Assembly (NCBI GenBank): GCA_002477565.1
Contig: DLQL01000044.1
Coordinates: forward strand, 1-6,071
DNA length: 6,071 nt
Direction of reading: 5' to 3'
DNA from: Flavobacteriaceae bacterium UBA7433
GTDB lineage: Bacteria > Bacteroidota > Bacteroidia > Flavobacteriales > Flavobacteriaceae
Shown here: in pieces, positions 1-6,071 of the stretch
How positions within the stretch are numbered: position 1 is the stretch's first letter
How the letters are laid out: each line of letters starts with the position of its first letter
Notes under the pieces: generated by a model
Told to the model about the DNA's origin: nothing
The model's input: only the letters and a program-made list of their open reading frames with translations
Databases searched by the model: none
Made by a program: the position numbers and the translations under genes

Positions 1-1149
1 TAAATATTTGCGTCTGCTGATGGATGTCTCCGCATAACCAACGACTTCTTGCAGCAATGCATGTCCAATCTCCTGTTCGGCAACTGGCTTGCTTGCCATG
101 AATTTTTCTAATTTTTCAATGTCCTTATAAGCGTAATATGCCAAGCAATACCCTTCTCCATCGTCACGCCCCGCTCTTCCCGTCTCTTGGTAATAACTTT
201 CCAAACTTTTGGGAATGTCGTGGTGAATGACAAAACGAACGTCTGGCTTGTCGATTCCCATCCCAAAAGCGATGGTTGCAACAATCACATCCGTGTCTTC
301 CATCAAAAACATGTCTTGGTGCTTGCTCCGCGTCTTTGCGTCCAGACCTGCGTGGTAAGGCATCGCTTTGATACCATTGACCTGAAGAATCTGTGCCACC
401 TCTTCCACTTTTTTGCGACTCAAACAATAGATGACTCCAGACTTGCCTTCGTAGCCTTTTACAAATCGAATGATATCACTATAAATGTCCTTTGTCTTAG
501 GACGGACGTCGTAAAACAAATTGGGCCTGTTAAAAGAAGCTTTGAATGTTTTGGCATCGGAAATGCCGAGTGTTTTTAAAATATCTTCCTGTACTTTATG
601 AGTAGCAGTAGCCGTTAGACCGATCACAGGTACGTCGCCTATGTTTTTGATAATGTGTTTGAGGTTTCTGTATTCAGGTCTGAAATCGTGGCCCCATTCA
701 GAGATGCAATGGGCTTCATCTATGGCGACAAAGGAAATGGTCTGTTGTTTTAAAAAGTCAACATACTCCTCTTTGATCAAGGATTCAGGAGCGACGTAAA
801 GCAATTTATTGACTCCCGATTCGATGTCCGACTTGACCAAAGCAATCTCAGTTTTGTTCAAGGAAGAGTTCAAGACATGTGCGATTCCATCCACCTCAGA
901 AACGCCTCGAATGGCATCGACTTGATTTTTCATCAAAGCGATCAGTGGCGACACAACGATGGCAGTCCCTTCACTCATCAAAGCCGGCAACTGATAACAC
1001 AAAGACTTCCCGCCTCCTGTAGGCATGATCGCAAATGTATTTTCTCCACTTACAATGCTCCTGATTACTTGTTCTTGAAGTCCTTTGAATTTCGTAAAAC
1101 CAAAAAAAGTTTTCAACGGACCGTACAAGTCAATTTCCTCTCTATTCAT
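1..1149 (-). CDS. recQ: ATP-dependent DNA helicase RecQ (3' end cut by window edge)
   Basis: This is a superfamily 2 3'-5' DNA helicase that acts in recombinational repair and at stalled forks. The frame is open for exactly 383 codons from the ATG at 1147-1149 to base 1, so the C-terminal part is outside the window. Visible motifs are Walker A TGGGKS (residues 44-49, Lys48), SPLIALM (67-73), the DEAH box (144-147) followed by the RecQ aromatic-rich loop CISEWGHDFRPEY (148-160), GLTATAT (177-183), ATIAFGMGIDKPD (291-303) and motif VI QETGRAGRD (321-329). The helicase core is therefore complete and looks active. The start fits because the N-terminus (MNREEIDLYGPLKTFFGF) is the normal RecQ beginning. 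The zinc-binding domain is just starting at the edge (ETSISRRKYL, 374-383). Its first expected Cys is Ser378. The gene is transcribed away from kdsD and shares a 77-bp upstream region with it. Family assignment is very secure. The state of the zinc, winged-helix and HRDC regions cannot be seen. Confidence 0.97.
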   Translation of the reverse strand, partial: MNREEIDLYGPLKTFFGFTKFKGLQEQVIRSIVSGENTFAIMPTGGGKSLCYQLPALMSEGTAIVVSPLIALMKNQVDAIRGVSEVDGIAHVLNSSLNKTEIALVKSDIESGVNKLLYVAPESLIKEEYVDFLKQQTISFVAIDEAHCISEWGHDFRPEYRNLKHIIKNIGDVPVIGLTATATHKVQEDILKTLGISDAKTFKASFNRPNLFYDVRPKTKDIYSDIIRFVKGYEGKSGVIYCLSRKKVEEVAQILQVNGIKAMPYHAGLDAKTRSKHQDMFLMEDTDVIVATIAFGMGIDKPDVRFVIHHDIPKSLESYYQETGRAGRDDGEGYCLAYYAYKDIEKLEKFMASKPVAEQEIGHALLQEVVGYAETSISRRKYL

Positions 1150-1226
1150 TACCGCTCTTAATCAATTTTTAAATACATTTGCAAATAAAGATACTCCTTT
1201 TTTTTATTCCGTAAAAATTAAAATTT
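1150..1226. promoter_or_regulatory. Divergent promoter region between recQ and kdsD
   Basis: This short, very AT-rich gap lies between two divergent starts, so promoters for both directions should lie in or near it. It contains a perfect 10-bp palindrome ATTTGCAAAT (1177-1186) and a run of eight T at 1198-1205. On the minus strand TATCTTTA (1193 to 1186) matches the Bacteroidota -7 consensus TAnnTTTG except at the last base, and could serve recQ. No strong Shine-Dalgarno sequence precedes either gene, which is usual in this phylum. The role is inferred from gene arrangement; the exact start sites are unknown. Confidence 0.6.
1174..1181 (+). promoter_or_regulatory. Candidate -7 box (TACATTTG) for the kdsD-tatC-lptB operon
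   Basis: TACATTTG is an exact match to TAnnTTTG, the -7 element recognised by the primary sigma factor of Bacteroidota. It lies 45 bases before the kdsD TTG start, a reasonable leader length. The partner -33 element (TTTG or TTG about 20 bases upstream) is not clearly present. The nearest candidate is the weak TTAC at 1149-1152, which lies across the recQ start codon. An 8-base match with two free positions can occur by chance in AT-rich DNA, so support comes mainly from its position. Confidence 0.45.
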
Positions 1227-2195
1227 TTGAAAAAAACGAACTCTATTATCGACACTGCACACCAAACAATTGAATTGGAAAGCAGTGCCATTGCGAATTT
1301 AAAGAATTTTATCAATTCTGATTTTGAAAATGCTGTAAATTTTATATTTAAATCAAAAGGCAGGGTCATTATTACAGGAATTGGAAAAAGTGCCATCATT
1401 GCCAATAAGATTGTAGCCACACTAAACTCAACCGGCACCCCTTCAATTTTTATGCATGCCGCAGACGCAATACACGGGGATCTCGGAAACATTCAAAAGG
1501 AAGATGTAGTGATTTGCATTTCCAAAAGCGGAAACACGCCTGAAATCAAAGTGTTGGTGCCGCTCATTCAAAATTACGGCAACAAGTTGATCGCAATCAC
1601 CGGAAACCCAAGTTCCTTTTTAGGGACACAGGCTGACTTCACCTTGAATTGCCATGTAGAAAAAGAAGCCTGTCCAAACAACCTTGCTCCGACCACAAGC
1701 ACGACAGCTCAATTGGTTCTCGGAGATGCTTTGGCAGTGTGCTTGTTGAATTTAAAAGATTTTTCAAGCAATGATTTTGCAAAATACCACCCAGGCGGCG
1801 CTTTGGGAAAACGCCTATACCTGAGAGTGGCTGATTTGATTGCCAACAATAAAATGCCCGTCGTTGCCCCTGACACAAAAATCAAAGACGTCATTGTTGA
1901 AATCTCAAACAAACGTATGGGAGCCACTGCTGTGCTCGAAAATTCTAAAATTGTCGGAATGATTACCGATGGTGACATCCGTCGCATGCTCGAAGCCAAC
2001 GAATCGATAACAGCTTTGACCGCTGCTGATGTCATGAGTGAAAACCCAAAAACAATGCCCGCCAACGCAATGGCGATTGACGCGTTGCACACCTTGGAAA
2101 ATTTTGGCATCACCCAAATTCTCGTCGTTGACGAAACAGACAGCTACGTAGGCATCATACATTTGCACGACTTGATCAAAGAAGGTATTTTCTAA
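1227..2195 (+). CDS. kdsD: Arabinose-5-phosphate isomerase, KdsD/KpsF family
   Basis: This cytoplasmic enzyme converts ribulose 5-phosphate to arabinose 5-phosphate, the first committed step to Kdo in lipopolysaccharide. The 322-residue protein has the full family layout: an N-terminal SIS sugar-isomerase domain (about 35-175) and two CBS domains (about 205-260 and 268-322). Visible motifs are GIGKS (51-55), HAADAIHGDLG (77-87), SKSGNTPE (99-106), EACPNNLAPTTST (147-159), HPGGALGK (188-195) and DGDIRR (248-253). Lys54, Glu106, Glu147 and His188 match catalytic residues Lys59, Glu111, Glu152 and His193 that I recall for E. coli KdsD, with a constant offset of five. The start is a TTG codon. 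The in-frame stop at 1212-1214 blocks extension, and the first in-frame ATG codes for Met76, inside the SIS domain. It is the first gene of an operon, one base before tatC. GutQ-like paralogues share this fold, but the lptB neighbour favours a role in lipopolysaccharide. Confidence 0.95.
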   Translation: MKKTNSIIDTAHQTIELESSAIANLKNFINSDFENAVNFIFKSKGRVIITGIGKSAIIANKIVATLNSTGTPSIFMHAADAIHGDLGNIQKEDVVICISKSGNTPEIKVLVPLIQNYGNKLIAITGNPSSFLGTQADFTLNCHVEKEACPNNLAPTTSTTAQLVLGDALAVCLLNLKDFSSNDFAKYHPGGALGKRLYLRVADLIANNKMPVVAPDTKIKDVIVEISNKRMGATAVLENSKIVGMITDGDIRRMLEANESITALTAADVMSENPKTMPANAMAIDALHTLENFGITQILVVDETDSYVGIIHLHDLIKEGIF

Positions 2196-2196
2196 A

Positions 2197-3015
2197 ATGA
2201 TACAGCAAAAAAACAACATGTCTTTTTTAGCCCACCTCGAAGAATTGAGGTGGCATTTGGTACGTTCTTCAATCGCTATTTTTACTTTTGGAATTGTGCT
2301 TTTTATCTTTAAAAAAGAAGTCTATGATTTTTTTTTGTTGGCCCATCTAAAAAGTGATTTTGTCACCTACGAAGTCTTTTGCAAAGTTTTCAATTTGGTG
2401 GGCATAAACAGTGATTTTTGTGGGGTTCATTTTCCTCAAAAACTGCAAAGCCTTTCTTTGACCAACCAGCTGATGAATGCCATCTGGTCATCCTTGATCC
2501 TCGGGCTAATTGCCGCCTTTCCATACGTGCTCTGGGAATTTTGGAGGTTTATTGCTCCAGGCCTGCGCAAAGAAGAAGTGAAAAAGTCAAAGGGTTTTTT
2601 GTTTATAACCTCCTTGCTGTTCTTTTTGGGCGTCTTATTTAGCTTTTATGTAATCGTTCCAATGTCAGTGTATTTCTTTTACCACTTTGAAATCACAGAT
2701 GCCATCCAAAACAATTTTACCCTGTCCTCTTACATTTCAATGGTCACCAATACCATTTTAGGCGTTTCCGTCGTTTTTGAATTGCCGGTACTGATTTTCT
2801 TCTTGACAAAACTGGGACTGATCAGCCCCGAGTTTTTAAAAACATACCGAAAACACGCATTGGTAGTCGTCTTGTTGCTGTCTGCCATCATTACCCCTCC
2901 AGACATCGCCAGTCAAATCATCGTATCCATCCCCATTTTGATTTTGTATGAAATCAGCATCCACGTGTCCAAATGGGTAGTCAAAAAACAAGAAAGAAGG
3001 AACCAATCTCTATAA
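2197..3015 (+). CDS. tatC: Sec-independent protein translocase TatC
   Basis: TatC is the inner-membrane receptor of the twin-arginine pathway. It binds RR signal peptides and, with TatA-type subunits, exports folded proteins. The 272-residue protein has six predicted membrane segments, roughly 20-38, 93-112, 133-153, 183-205, 220-236 and 238-256, with a basic C-terminal tail. Family signatures are HLEELRW (13-19), which corresponds to the HLIELR signal-peptide site of E. coli TatC; FIAPGLRKEE (118-127), whose acidic end matches the second signal-contact site; FELP (194-197); and TPPDIASQ (233-240). The first periplasmic loop (about 39-92) is longer than in E. coli and contains Cys62 and Cys75. 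The gene starts one base after the kdsD stop. An alternative start is the ATG at 2218, which would remove seven residues and keep the conserved core. No tatA or tatB lies next to it in this window, so partners must be encoded elsewhere. Identity is secure and the exact start less so. Confidence 0.96.
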   Translation: MIQQKNNMSFLAHLEELRWHLVRSSIAIFTFGIVLFIFKKEVYDFFLLAHLKSDFVTYEVFCKVFNLVGINSDFCGVHFPQKLQSLSLTNQLMNAIWSSLILGLIAAFPYVLWEFWRFIAPGLRKEEVKKSKGFLFITSLLFFLGVLFSFYVIVPMSVYFFYHFEITDAIQNNFTLSSYISMVTNTILGVSVVFELPVLIFFLTKLGLISPEFLKTYRKHALVVVLLLSAIITPPDIASQIIVSIPILILYEISIHVSKWVVKKQERRNQSL

Positions 3016-3026
3016 GCGACCATCGT

Positions 3027-3764
3027 ATGAAATTAAGAGCAGAAAACATTCAAAAAATCTACGGAAATCGAAAAGTAGTCAAAGGAATTTCCCTGGAAGT
3101 CAATCAAGGAGAAATTATTGGCTTGCTGGGACCCAACGGTGCAGGTAAGACCACTTCTTTTTATATGATCGTCGGCATGATCCAACCCAACGAAGGAAAA
3201 ATATTTTTGGACGACAAAGAAATCACTGACTTCCCTATGTACAAAAGGGCTCAAAACGGCATTGGTTACCTTGCCCAAGAGGCTTCTGTATTTCGAAAAT
3301 TATCTGTGGAGGACAACATCCGGTCTGTACTGCAATTTACAGGAAGAACCAAGGCAGAAGAAGATGCAAAGCTAGAATCTTTGATCGAAGAATTCAGTTT
3401 AGGACACGTTCGCAAAAACAAAGGAGACCTCTTGTCTGGAGGAGAACGAAGAAGAACTGAAATTGCACGCTGCTTGGCTTCCGATCCAAAATTTATTTTA
3501 TTGGACGAACCTTTTGCCGGTGTAGACCCCATTGCGGTGGAAGATATCCAAAGCATTGTTGCACAATTAAAAAACCGAAACATTGGAATCTTAATCACAG
3601 ACCACGACGTACAAGCGACTTTGGCCATTACCGACAAAACCTACTTGATGTTTGAAGGAGGAATCCTCAAAGAAGGGACTCCTAAAGAATTGTCCGACGA
3701 TCCAACTGTTCGAAAAGTGTACCTTGGAGAAAGTTTTGTCCTCCAAGAAAACAAGTTCAAATAA
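3027..3764 (+). CDS. lptB: Lipopolysaccharide export ABC transporter ATPase LptB
   Basis: LptB is the cytoplasmic ATPase that works with the membrane proteins LptF and LptG to pull lipopolysaccharide from the inner membrane onto the Lpt bridge. The protein has 245 residues, close to the usual length. Visible elements are Walker A GPNGAGKT (35-42), the Q-loop in YLAQEASVFRKLS (81-93), ABC signature LSGGE (136-140) followed by RRRTEIAR, Walker B FILLDEP (157-163, Glu161), D-loop AGVD (164-167) and switch His193 in ITDHD. YLxQEASxFRxLS, LSGGERRRxEIAR and the ending VYLGESF are characteristic of LptB and separate it from other ABC ATPases. The ATG at 3027 was chosen because family similarity begins there (MKLRAENIQKIYG) and it falls 11 bases after the tatC stop. 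A longer frame from 2973 would overlap tatC and adds no family sequence. It is the last gene of the operon. The membrane partners LptF and LptG are not in the window. Confidence 0.96.
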   Translation: MKLRAENIQKIYGNRKVVKGISLEVNQGEIIGLLGPNGAGKTTSFYMIVGMIQPNEGKIFLDDKEITDFPMYKRAQNGIGYLAQEASVFRKLSVEDNIRSVLQFTGRTKAEEDAKLESLIEEFSLGHVRKNKGDLLSGGERRRTEIARCLASDPKFILLDEPFAGVDPIAVEDIQSIVAQLKNRNIGILITDHDVQATLAITDKTYLMFEGGILKEGTPKELSDDPTVRKVYLGESFVLQENKFK

Positions 3765-3783
3765 GAAAATACGCGCTGTTTTC
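3765..3783. terminator. Weak hairpin between convergent lptB and fabH
   Basis: The 25-bp gap between the two convergent stop codons holds an inverted repeat. GAAAATA (3765-3771) pairs with TGTTTTC (3777-3783), including one G-T wobble, around a CGCGC loop. It begins directly after the lptB stop codon. The stem is mostly A-T and no proper T-run follows in the plus direction. On the minus strand it is followed by TTATTTG. The position suits a bidirectional terminator, but the stem is weak, so this is tentative. Confidence 0.3.
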
Positions 3784-3789
3784 AGCTTC

Positions 3790-4797
3790 TTACCACCTGA
3801 TAAATACTGATCCCCAAGTAAAGCCACTCCCAAAAGCTGCGAGTACTACCAAATCATTGTCTTTTATTTTTCCTTTTTCCCAAGCTTCAGAAAGTGCGAT
3901 CACAACAGAGGCAGCTGTCGTGTTTCCATAACGTTGGATGTTGTTGTAAACCTGAGCGTCTGAGAGTTTGAATTTACGCTGTATGAATTGGGATATTCGA
4001 AGATTGGCTTGATGGGGAACCAAGAGATCAATATCTGTTACAGACAACTTGTTTTTTTCCAACCCCTCCAATATGGCTTCAGAAAAACGGGTCACAGCGT
4101 GTTTGAACACAAATTGACCATTCATATAAGGATAAAAGGACACATCGTTTGGATCGTTGTTCTCAATGATTTCAGGAACCCACCTCGAAGTACTCGGACC
4201 TTCCAAAACCAATTCTTTGGCGTGCTTTCCCTCTGAATGCAAATGCGTGGAGAGAATTCCTTTTCCCTTTTCTTCCGTTCGACTCAAGACCACAGCACCA
4301 GCACCATCTCCAAAAATCACAGAAACCCCTCTTCCTCTCGTCGTTTTGTCCAAACCTCCAGAATGGTATTCCGAACCAATGACCAAAATATTTTTATACA
4401 TCCCTGTTTTGATAAATTGATCTGCCACAGACATGGCATAGACAAATCCAGAGCATTGGTTGCGTACATCCAAGGCACCAATCGTAGGCATGTCTAAAAG
4501 TGCTTGCACATCAACCCCTCCGCCTGGAAAATACAAATCTGGACTGAGGGTGGCAAACACAATAAAATCGATGTCGTCTTTGGTCAAGCCTGCACGTTCA
4601 ATGGCTATTTTTCCTGCTTTGGCACCCATCAGAGAGGTGCTGTCTTCTGAATCTTTGTGAATCCACCTGCGCTCCTGAATTCCAGTTCGCTCTTGAATCC
4701 AAGCGTCATTGGTATCCATGATTTTGGACAAATCGTCGTTGGTAACTACCTGTTCAGGGACATAAAAGCCCAATCCTGTGATTTTAGCATTGTACAT
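3790..4797 (-). CDS. fabH: Beta-ketoacyl-ACP synthase III (FabH family)
   Basis: FabH-type enzymes condense an acyl-CoA primer with malonyl-ACP to start fatty acid synthesis in the cytoplasm. The 335-residue thiolase-fold protein has the complete Cys-His-Asn triad: Cys115 in NQCSGFVYA, His262 in VPHQANLRI and Asn292 in RYGNTTAAS. Other family signs are DAWIQERTGIQERRW (31-45), FGDGAGAVV (162-170), STHLHSEG (183-190) and the ending AAFGSGFTWGSVFIRW. It is about 18 residues longer than E. coli FabH. Most of the extra length is between about 190 and 230, near the region that shapes the acyl pocket in the family. The ATG at 4795-4797 begins the usual MYNAKITGLGFYVP N-terminus. No plsX, rpmF, acpP or fabD homologue is beside it, so this may be a second, stand-alone paralogue rather than the main initiating enzyme. 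Substrate preference (acetyl, branched or other primers) cannot be read from the sequence. It lies downstream of the helicase gene on the same strand, 132 bp away. Confidence 0.93.
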   Translation of the reverse strand: MYNAKITGLGFYVPEQVVTNDDLSKIMDTNDAWIQERTGIQERRWIHKDSEDSTSLMGAKAGKIAIERAGLTKDDIDFIVFATLSPDLYFPGGGVDVQALLDMPTIGALDVRNQCSGFVYAMSVADQFIKTGMYKNILVIGSEYHSGGLDKTTRGRGVSVIFGDGAGAVVLSRTEEKGKGILSTHLHSEGKHAKELVLEGPSTSRWVPEIIENNDPNDVSFYPYMNGQFVFKHAVTRFSEAILEGLEKNKLSVTDIDLLVPHQANLRISQFIQRKFKLSDAQVYNNIQRYGNTTAASVVIALSEAWEKGKIKDNDLVVLAAFGSGFTWGSVFIRW

Positions 4798-4929
4798 GGT
4801 TTGAAATATTTAGGGAAATAGTGAAATTAATAAAATAATTCCTGATATCCTACCCTTTGGTGAGAAGGACTGTTGAACTGAGCATTTGGAAAAAAAACAA
4901 GGTGTCAGAAAAGTCTCCTACAATTGCAT
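4798..4929. other. Intergenic region between fabH and the UvrD-type helicase gene
   Basis: This 132-bp non-coding gap lies between two genes transcribed leftward. The part next to the helicase stop holds an imperfect hairpin and T-run, listed separately. The part next to fabH is AT-rich and should hold its promoter if fabH has its own, but I see no exact TAnnTTTG box on the minus strand and no clear ribosome binding site before the fabH ATG. No small open frame or RNA gene is evident. Confidence 0.5.
4890..4919 (-). terminator. Possible terminator after the UvrD-type helicase gene
   Basis: Read on the minus strand, GGAGAC and its partner GACACC (4919 down to 4901) form an imperfect stem with A-A mismatches around a T-rich loop. 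TTG and a run of eight T follow, ending at 4890. The structure starts about 11 bases after the helicase stop codon, the right place and order for a rho-independent terminator. The mismatched stem makes this uncertain. Confidence 0.35.
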
Positions 4930-6071
4930 TCATTTAGAATCCAGCACTTTCAATTTGGCAAATTTTAAAATTAATTTTTTAACACCTTGTGTTTCAAATT
5001 GAATCTCAGCTTTGGCATCCCCTCCCACACCGTCCAATTGCAAAACTTTTCCTTTTCCAAAACGCAGGTGTTCCACGCTATCTCCCTTGGAAATTTTGGG
5101 TGTTGCGGATGGAGGAATGTTGGAATGGGGTATTGTTACGCGTTTGAAATTTTGAGGAACGAGCACCTTCTTTTTTCCGAGTTCGGTACGTGCTTTCTCA
5201 GCACGTATTCCACCAGAGCCTCTAGAAATCGGTTTGCGGTAGCGAATTTTATCTTTTGGAACGTCGTCTTCAAAAAGACTGCTGTCTACAAATTGATTGG
5301 GCCGGGCTTGCAAACGCTGGGGACTGATGTATTCTAAAAAGCGACTGTCTATTTCCTCCAAAAATCGACTCGGCTCACAATCGATGAGTTTTCCCCATCG
5401 GTAGCGTGTGTGTGCATAGCTCAAATAGGCTTGGTGTTCGGCACGTGTGAGTGCGACATAAAACAACCTGCGTTCTTCTTCCAACTCACTGCGCGTGTTC
5501 ATGCTCATGGCAGAAGGAAAGAGTGATTCTTCCATACCCACGACATACACATAAGGGTACTCGAGTCCTTTTGCCAAGTGAATGGTCATTAAGGAGACCA
5601 TCGGTTCGTCGTCGGGTTTGTCACTATCCAAATCGGATTTCAAGGCGACGTCCTCTAAAAAGACCGGCAAAGAAGTTTCCAAACCTTTTTCGGCAGCATC
5701 GTCTATAAAGTATTTGATTCCGTTTAAAAGTTCTTGAATGTTTTCTATTTTACTCAGTCCTTCGGGAGTACCATCTGCTTCCAATTCTTTGACAATTCGC
5801 ACTTGCTTGACCACCATTTCAGCGATTTCAAAGGCATTTTGTTTTTGAGCAGAGATTGCAAAACTCGCAATCATGGTCGCAAAATCTCGCAACTTGTTTT
5901 TGGTTCCTGCATTGATTTTCAGATCGACACTGTCTATGTTTTGAACGATTTCAAAAAGTGACTTGTTGTAGTGATTCGCCGCAACAACCAATTTGTCTAC
6001 CGTCGTTTGTCCGATGCCCCTTGCCGGGTAATTGACGATTCTTTTGAAAGCTTCTTCATCGTTTGGGTTGA
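4930..6071 (-). CDS. uvrD: UvrD/PcrA-type superfamily 1 DNA helicase (5' part cut by window edge)
   Basis: This is a 3'-5' DNA helicase of the UvrD/PcrA group, used in nucleotide-excision and mismatch repair and in clearing stalled RNA polymerase. The window holds the C-terminal 379 residues. The frame is open to the right edge, where it reads NPNDEEAFKRIVNYPARGIG. Counting from that edge, visible parts are the 2B region (about 1-150), motif V TIHLAKGLEYPYVYVVGMEESLFPS (about 162-186), motif VI EEERRLFYVALTRAE (197-211) with the ATP-contacting Arg, and YAHTRYRWGK...PSRFLEEI. A basic, low-complexity linker (about 250-325) leads to a C-terminal Tudor-like domain (about 329-376: FGKGKVLQLDG...KKLILKFAKLKVL). 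That last domain resembles the RNA polymerase-binding tail of PcrA/UvrD. The TTG at 5989-5991 is an internal Leu codon, not a start, because family sequence continues upstream of it. Walker A and B lie outside the window. UvrD and PcrA cannot be told apart from this half. Confidence 0.95.
   Translation of the reverse strand, partial: NPNDEEAFKRIVNYPARGIGQTTVDKLVVAANHYNKSLFEIVQNIDSVDLKINAGTKNKLRDFATMIASFAISAQKQNAFEIAEMVVKQVRIVKELEADGTPEGLSKIENIQELLNGIKYFIDDAAEKGLETSLPVFLEDVALKSDLDSDKPDDEPMVSLMTIHLAKGLEYPYVYVVGMEESLFPSAMSMNTRSELEEERRLFYVALTRAEHQAYLSYAHTRYRWGKLIDCEPSRFLEEIDSRFLEYISPQRLQARPNQFVDSSLFEDDVPKDKIRYRKPISRGSGGIRAEKARTELGKKKVLVPQNFKRVTIPHSNIPPSATPKISKGDSVEHLRFGKGKVLQLDGVGGDAKAEIQFETQGVKKLILKFAKLKVLDSK

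Noticed and set aside
187..579. A 130-residue open frame on the plus strand
   Set aside because: It lies antisense to the motif-dense part of recQ, has no recognisable domain, and is a by-product of that gene's codon pattern. The same applies to the open frame at 877-1161.
1709..2113. A 134-residue minus-strand frame with hydrophobic stretches
   Set aside because: It is antisense to kdsD in a region with clear KdsD motifs and has no independent signal.
2973..3026. An 18-codon N-terminal extension of lptB starting inside tatC
   Set aside because: It would encode a Lys-rich stretch that is only the shifted reading of the tatC 3' end. LptB family similarity begins at the ATG at 3027.
3765..3789. 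A strong intrinsic terminator between lptB and fabH
   Set aside because: The hairpin there is mostly A-T and lacks a clean T-run, so it is listed only as a weak candidate.
5989..5991. A TTG start for a shorter helicase-like protein
   Set aside because: The same frame continues upstream to the window edge with conserved UvrD sequence (NPNDEEAF, ARGIG), so this codon is internal.
1..6071. A novel defence or mobile system, CRISPR array, tRNA or insertion sequence
   Set aside because: All long stretches are accounted for by six well-known housekeeping genes, the gaps are at most 132 bp, and no direct repeats, transposase motifs or tRNA-like folds were seen.

Overview
The window looks like an ordinary chromosomal housekeeping region from a member of the Bacteroidota, most likely class Flavobacteriia. 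The evidence is the style of the proteins: a TatC with a long first periplasmic loop, Flavobacteriia-like KdsD and UvrD sequences, moderately AT-rich DNA, A-rich leaders without clear Shine-Dalgarno sites, and one TAnnTTTG box of the Bacteroidota -7 type. I cannot name a genus. No RNA gene, mobile element, CRISPR array or foreign-looking segment is visible.

Left part (1-1149, minus strand): the first 383 codons of recQ, a 3'-5' DNA helicase, running off the left edge. A 77-bp AT-rich divergent promoter region (1150-1226) separates it from a tight plus-strand operon, kdsD (1227-2195), tatC (2197-3015) and lptB (3027-3764), with gaps of 1 and 11 bases. All three serve the cell envelope. KdsD makes arabinose 5-phosphate for the Kdo sugar of lipopolysaccharide, LptB is the ATPase that drives lipopolysaccharide transport to the outer membrane, and TatC is the receptor of the twin-arginine export pathway for folded proteins.

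Right part (minus strand): the operon meets fabH (3790-4797), a beta-ketoacyl-ACP synthase III, in convergent orientation across a 25-bp gap that holds a weak hairpin. Upstream of fabH lies a 132-bp gap with an imperfect hairpin plus T-run that may end the transcript of the next gene. That gene is the C-terminal half of a UvrD/PcrA-type superfamily 1 DNA helicase (4930-6071), which runs off the right edge.

Points worth a second look are modest. RecQ has Ser where the first zinc-ligand Cys of the family normally sits. kdsD can only start at a TTG codon. TatC carries a pair of periplasmic-loop cysteines. A perfect 10-bp palindrome overlaps the probable -7 box in the divergent promoter. I found no sign of a previously undescribed system.
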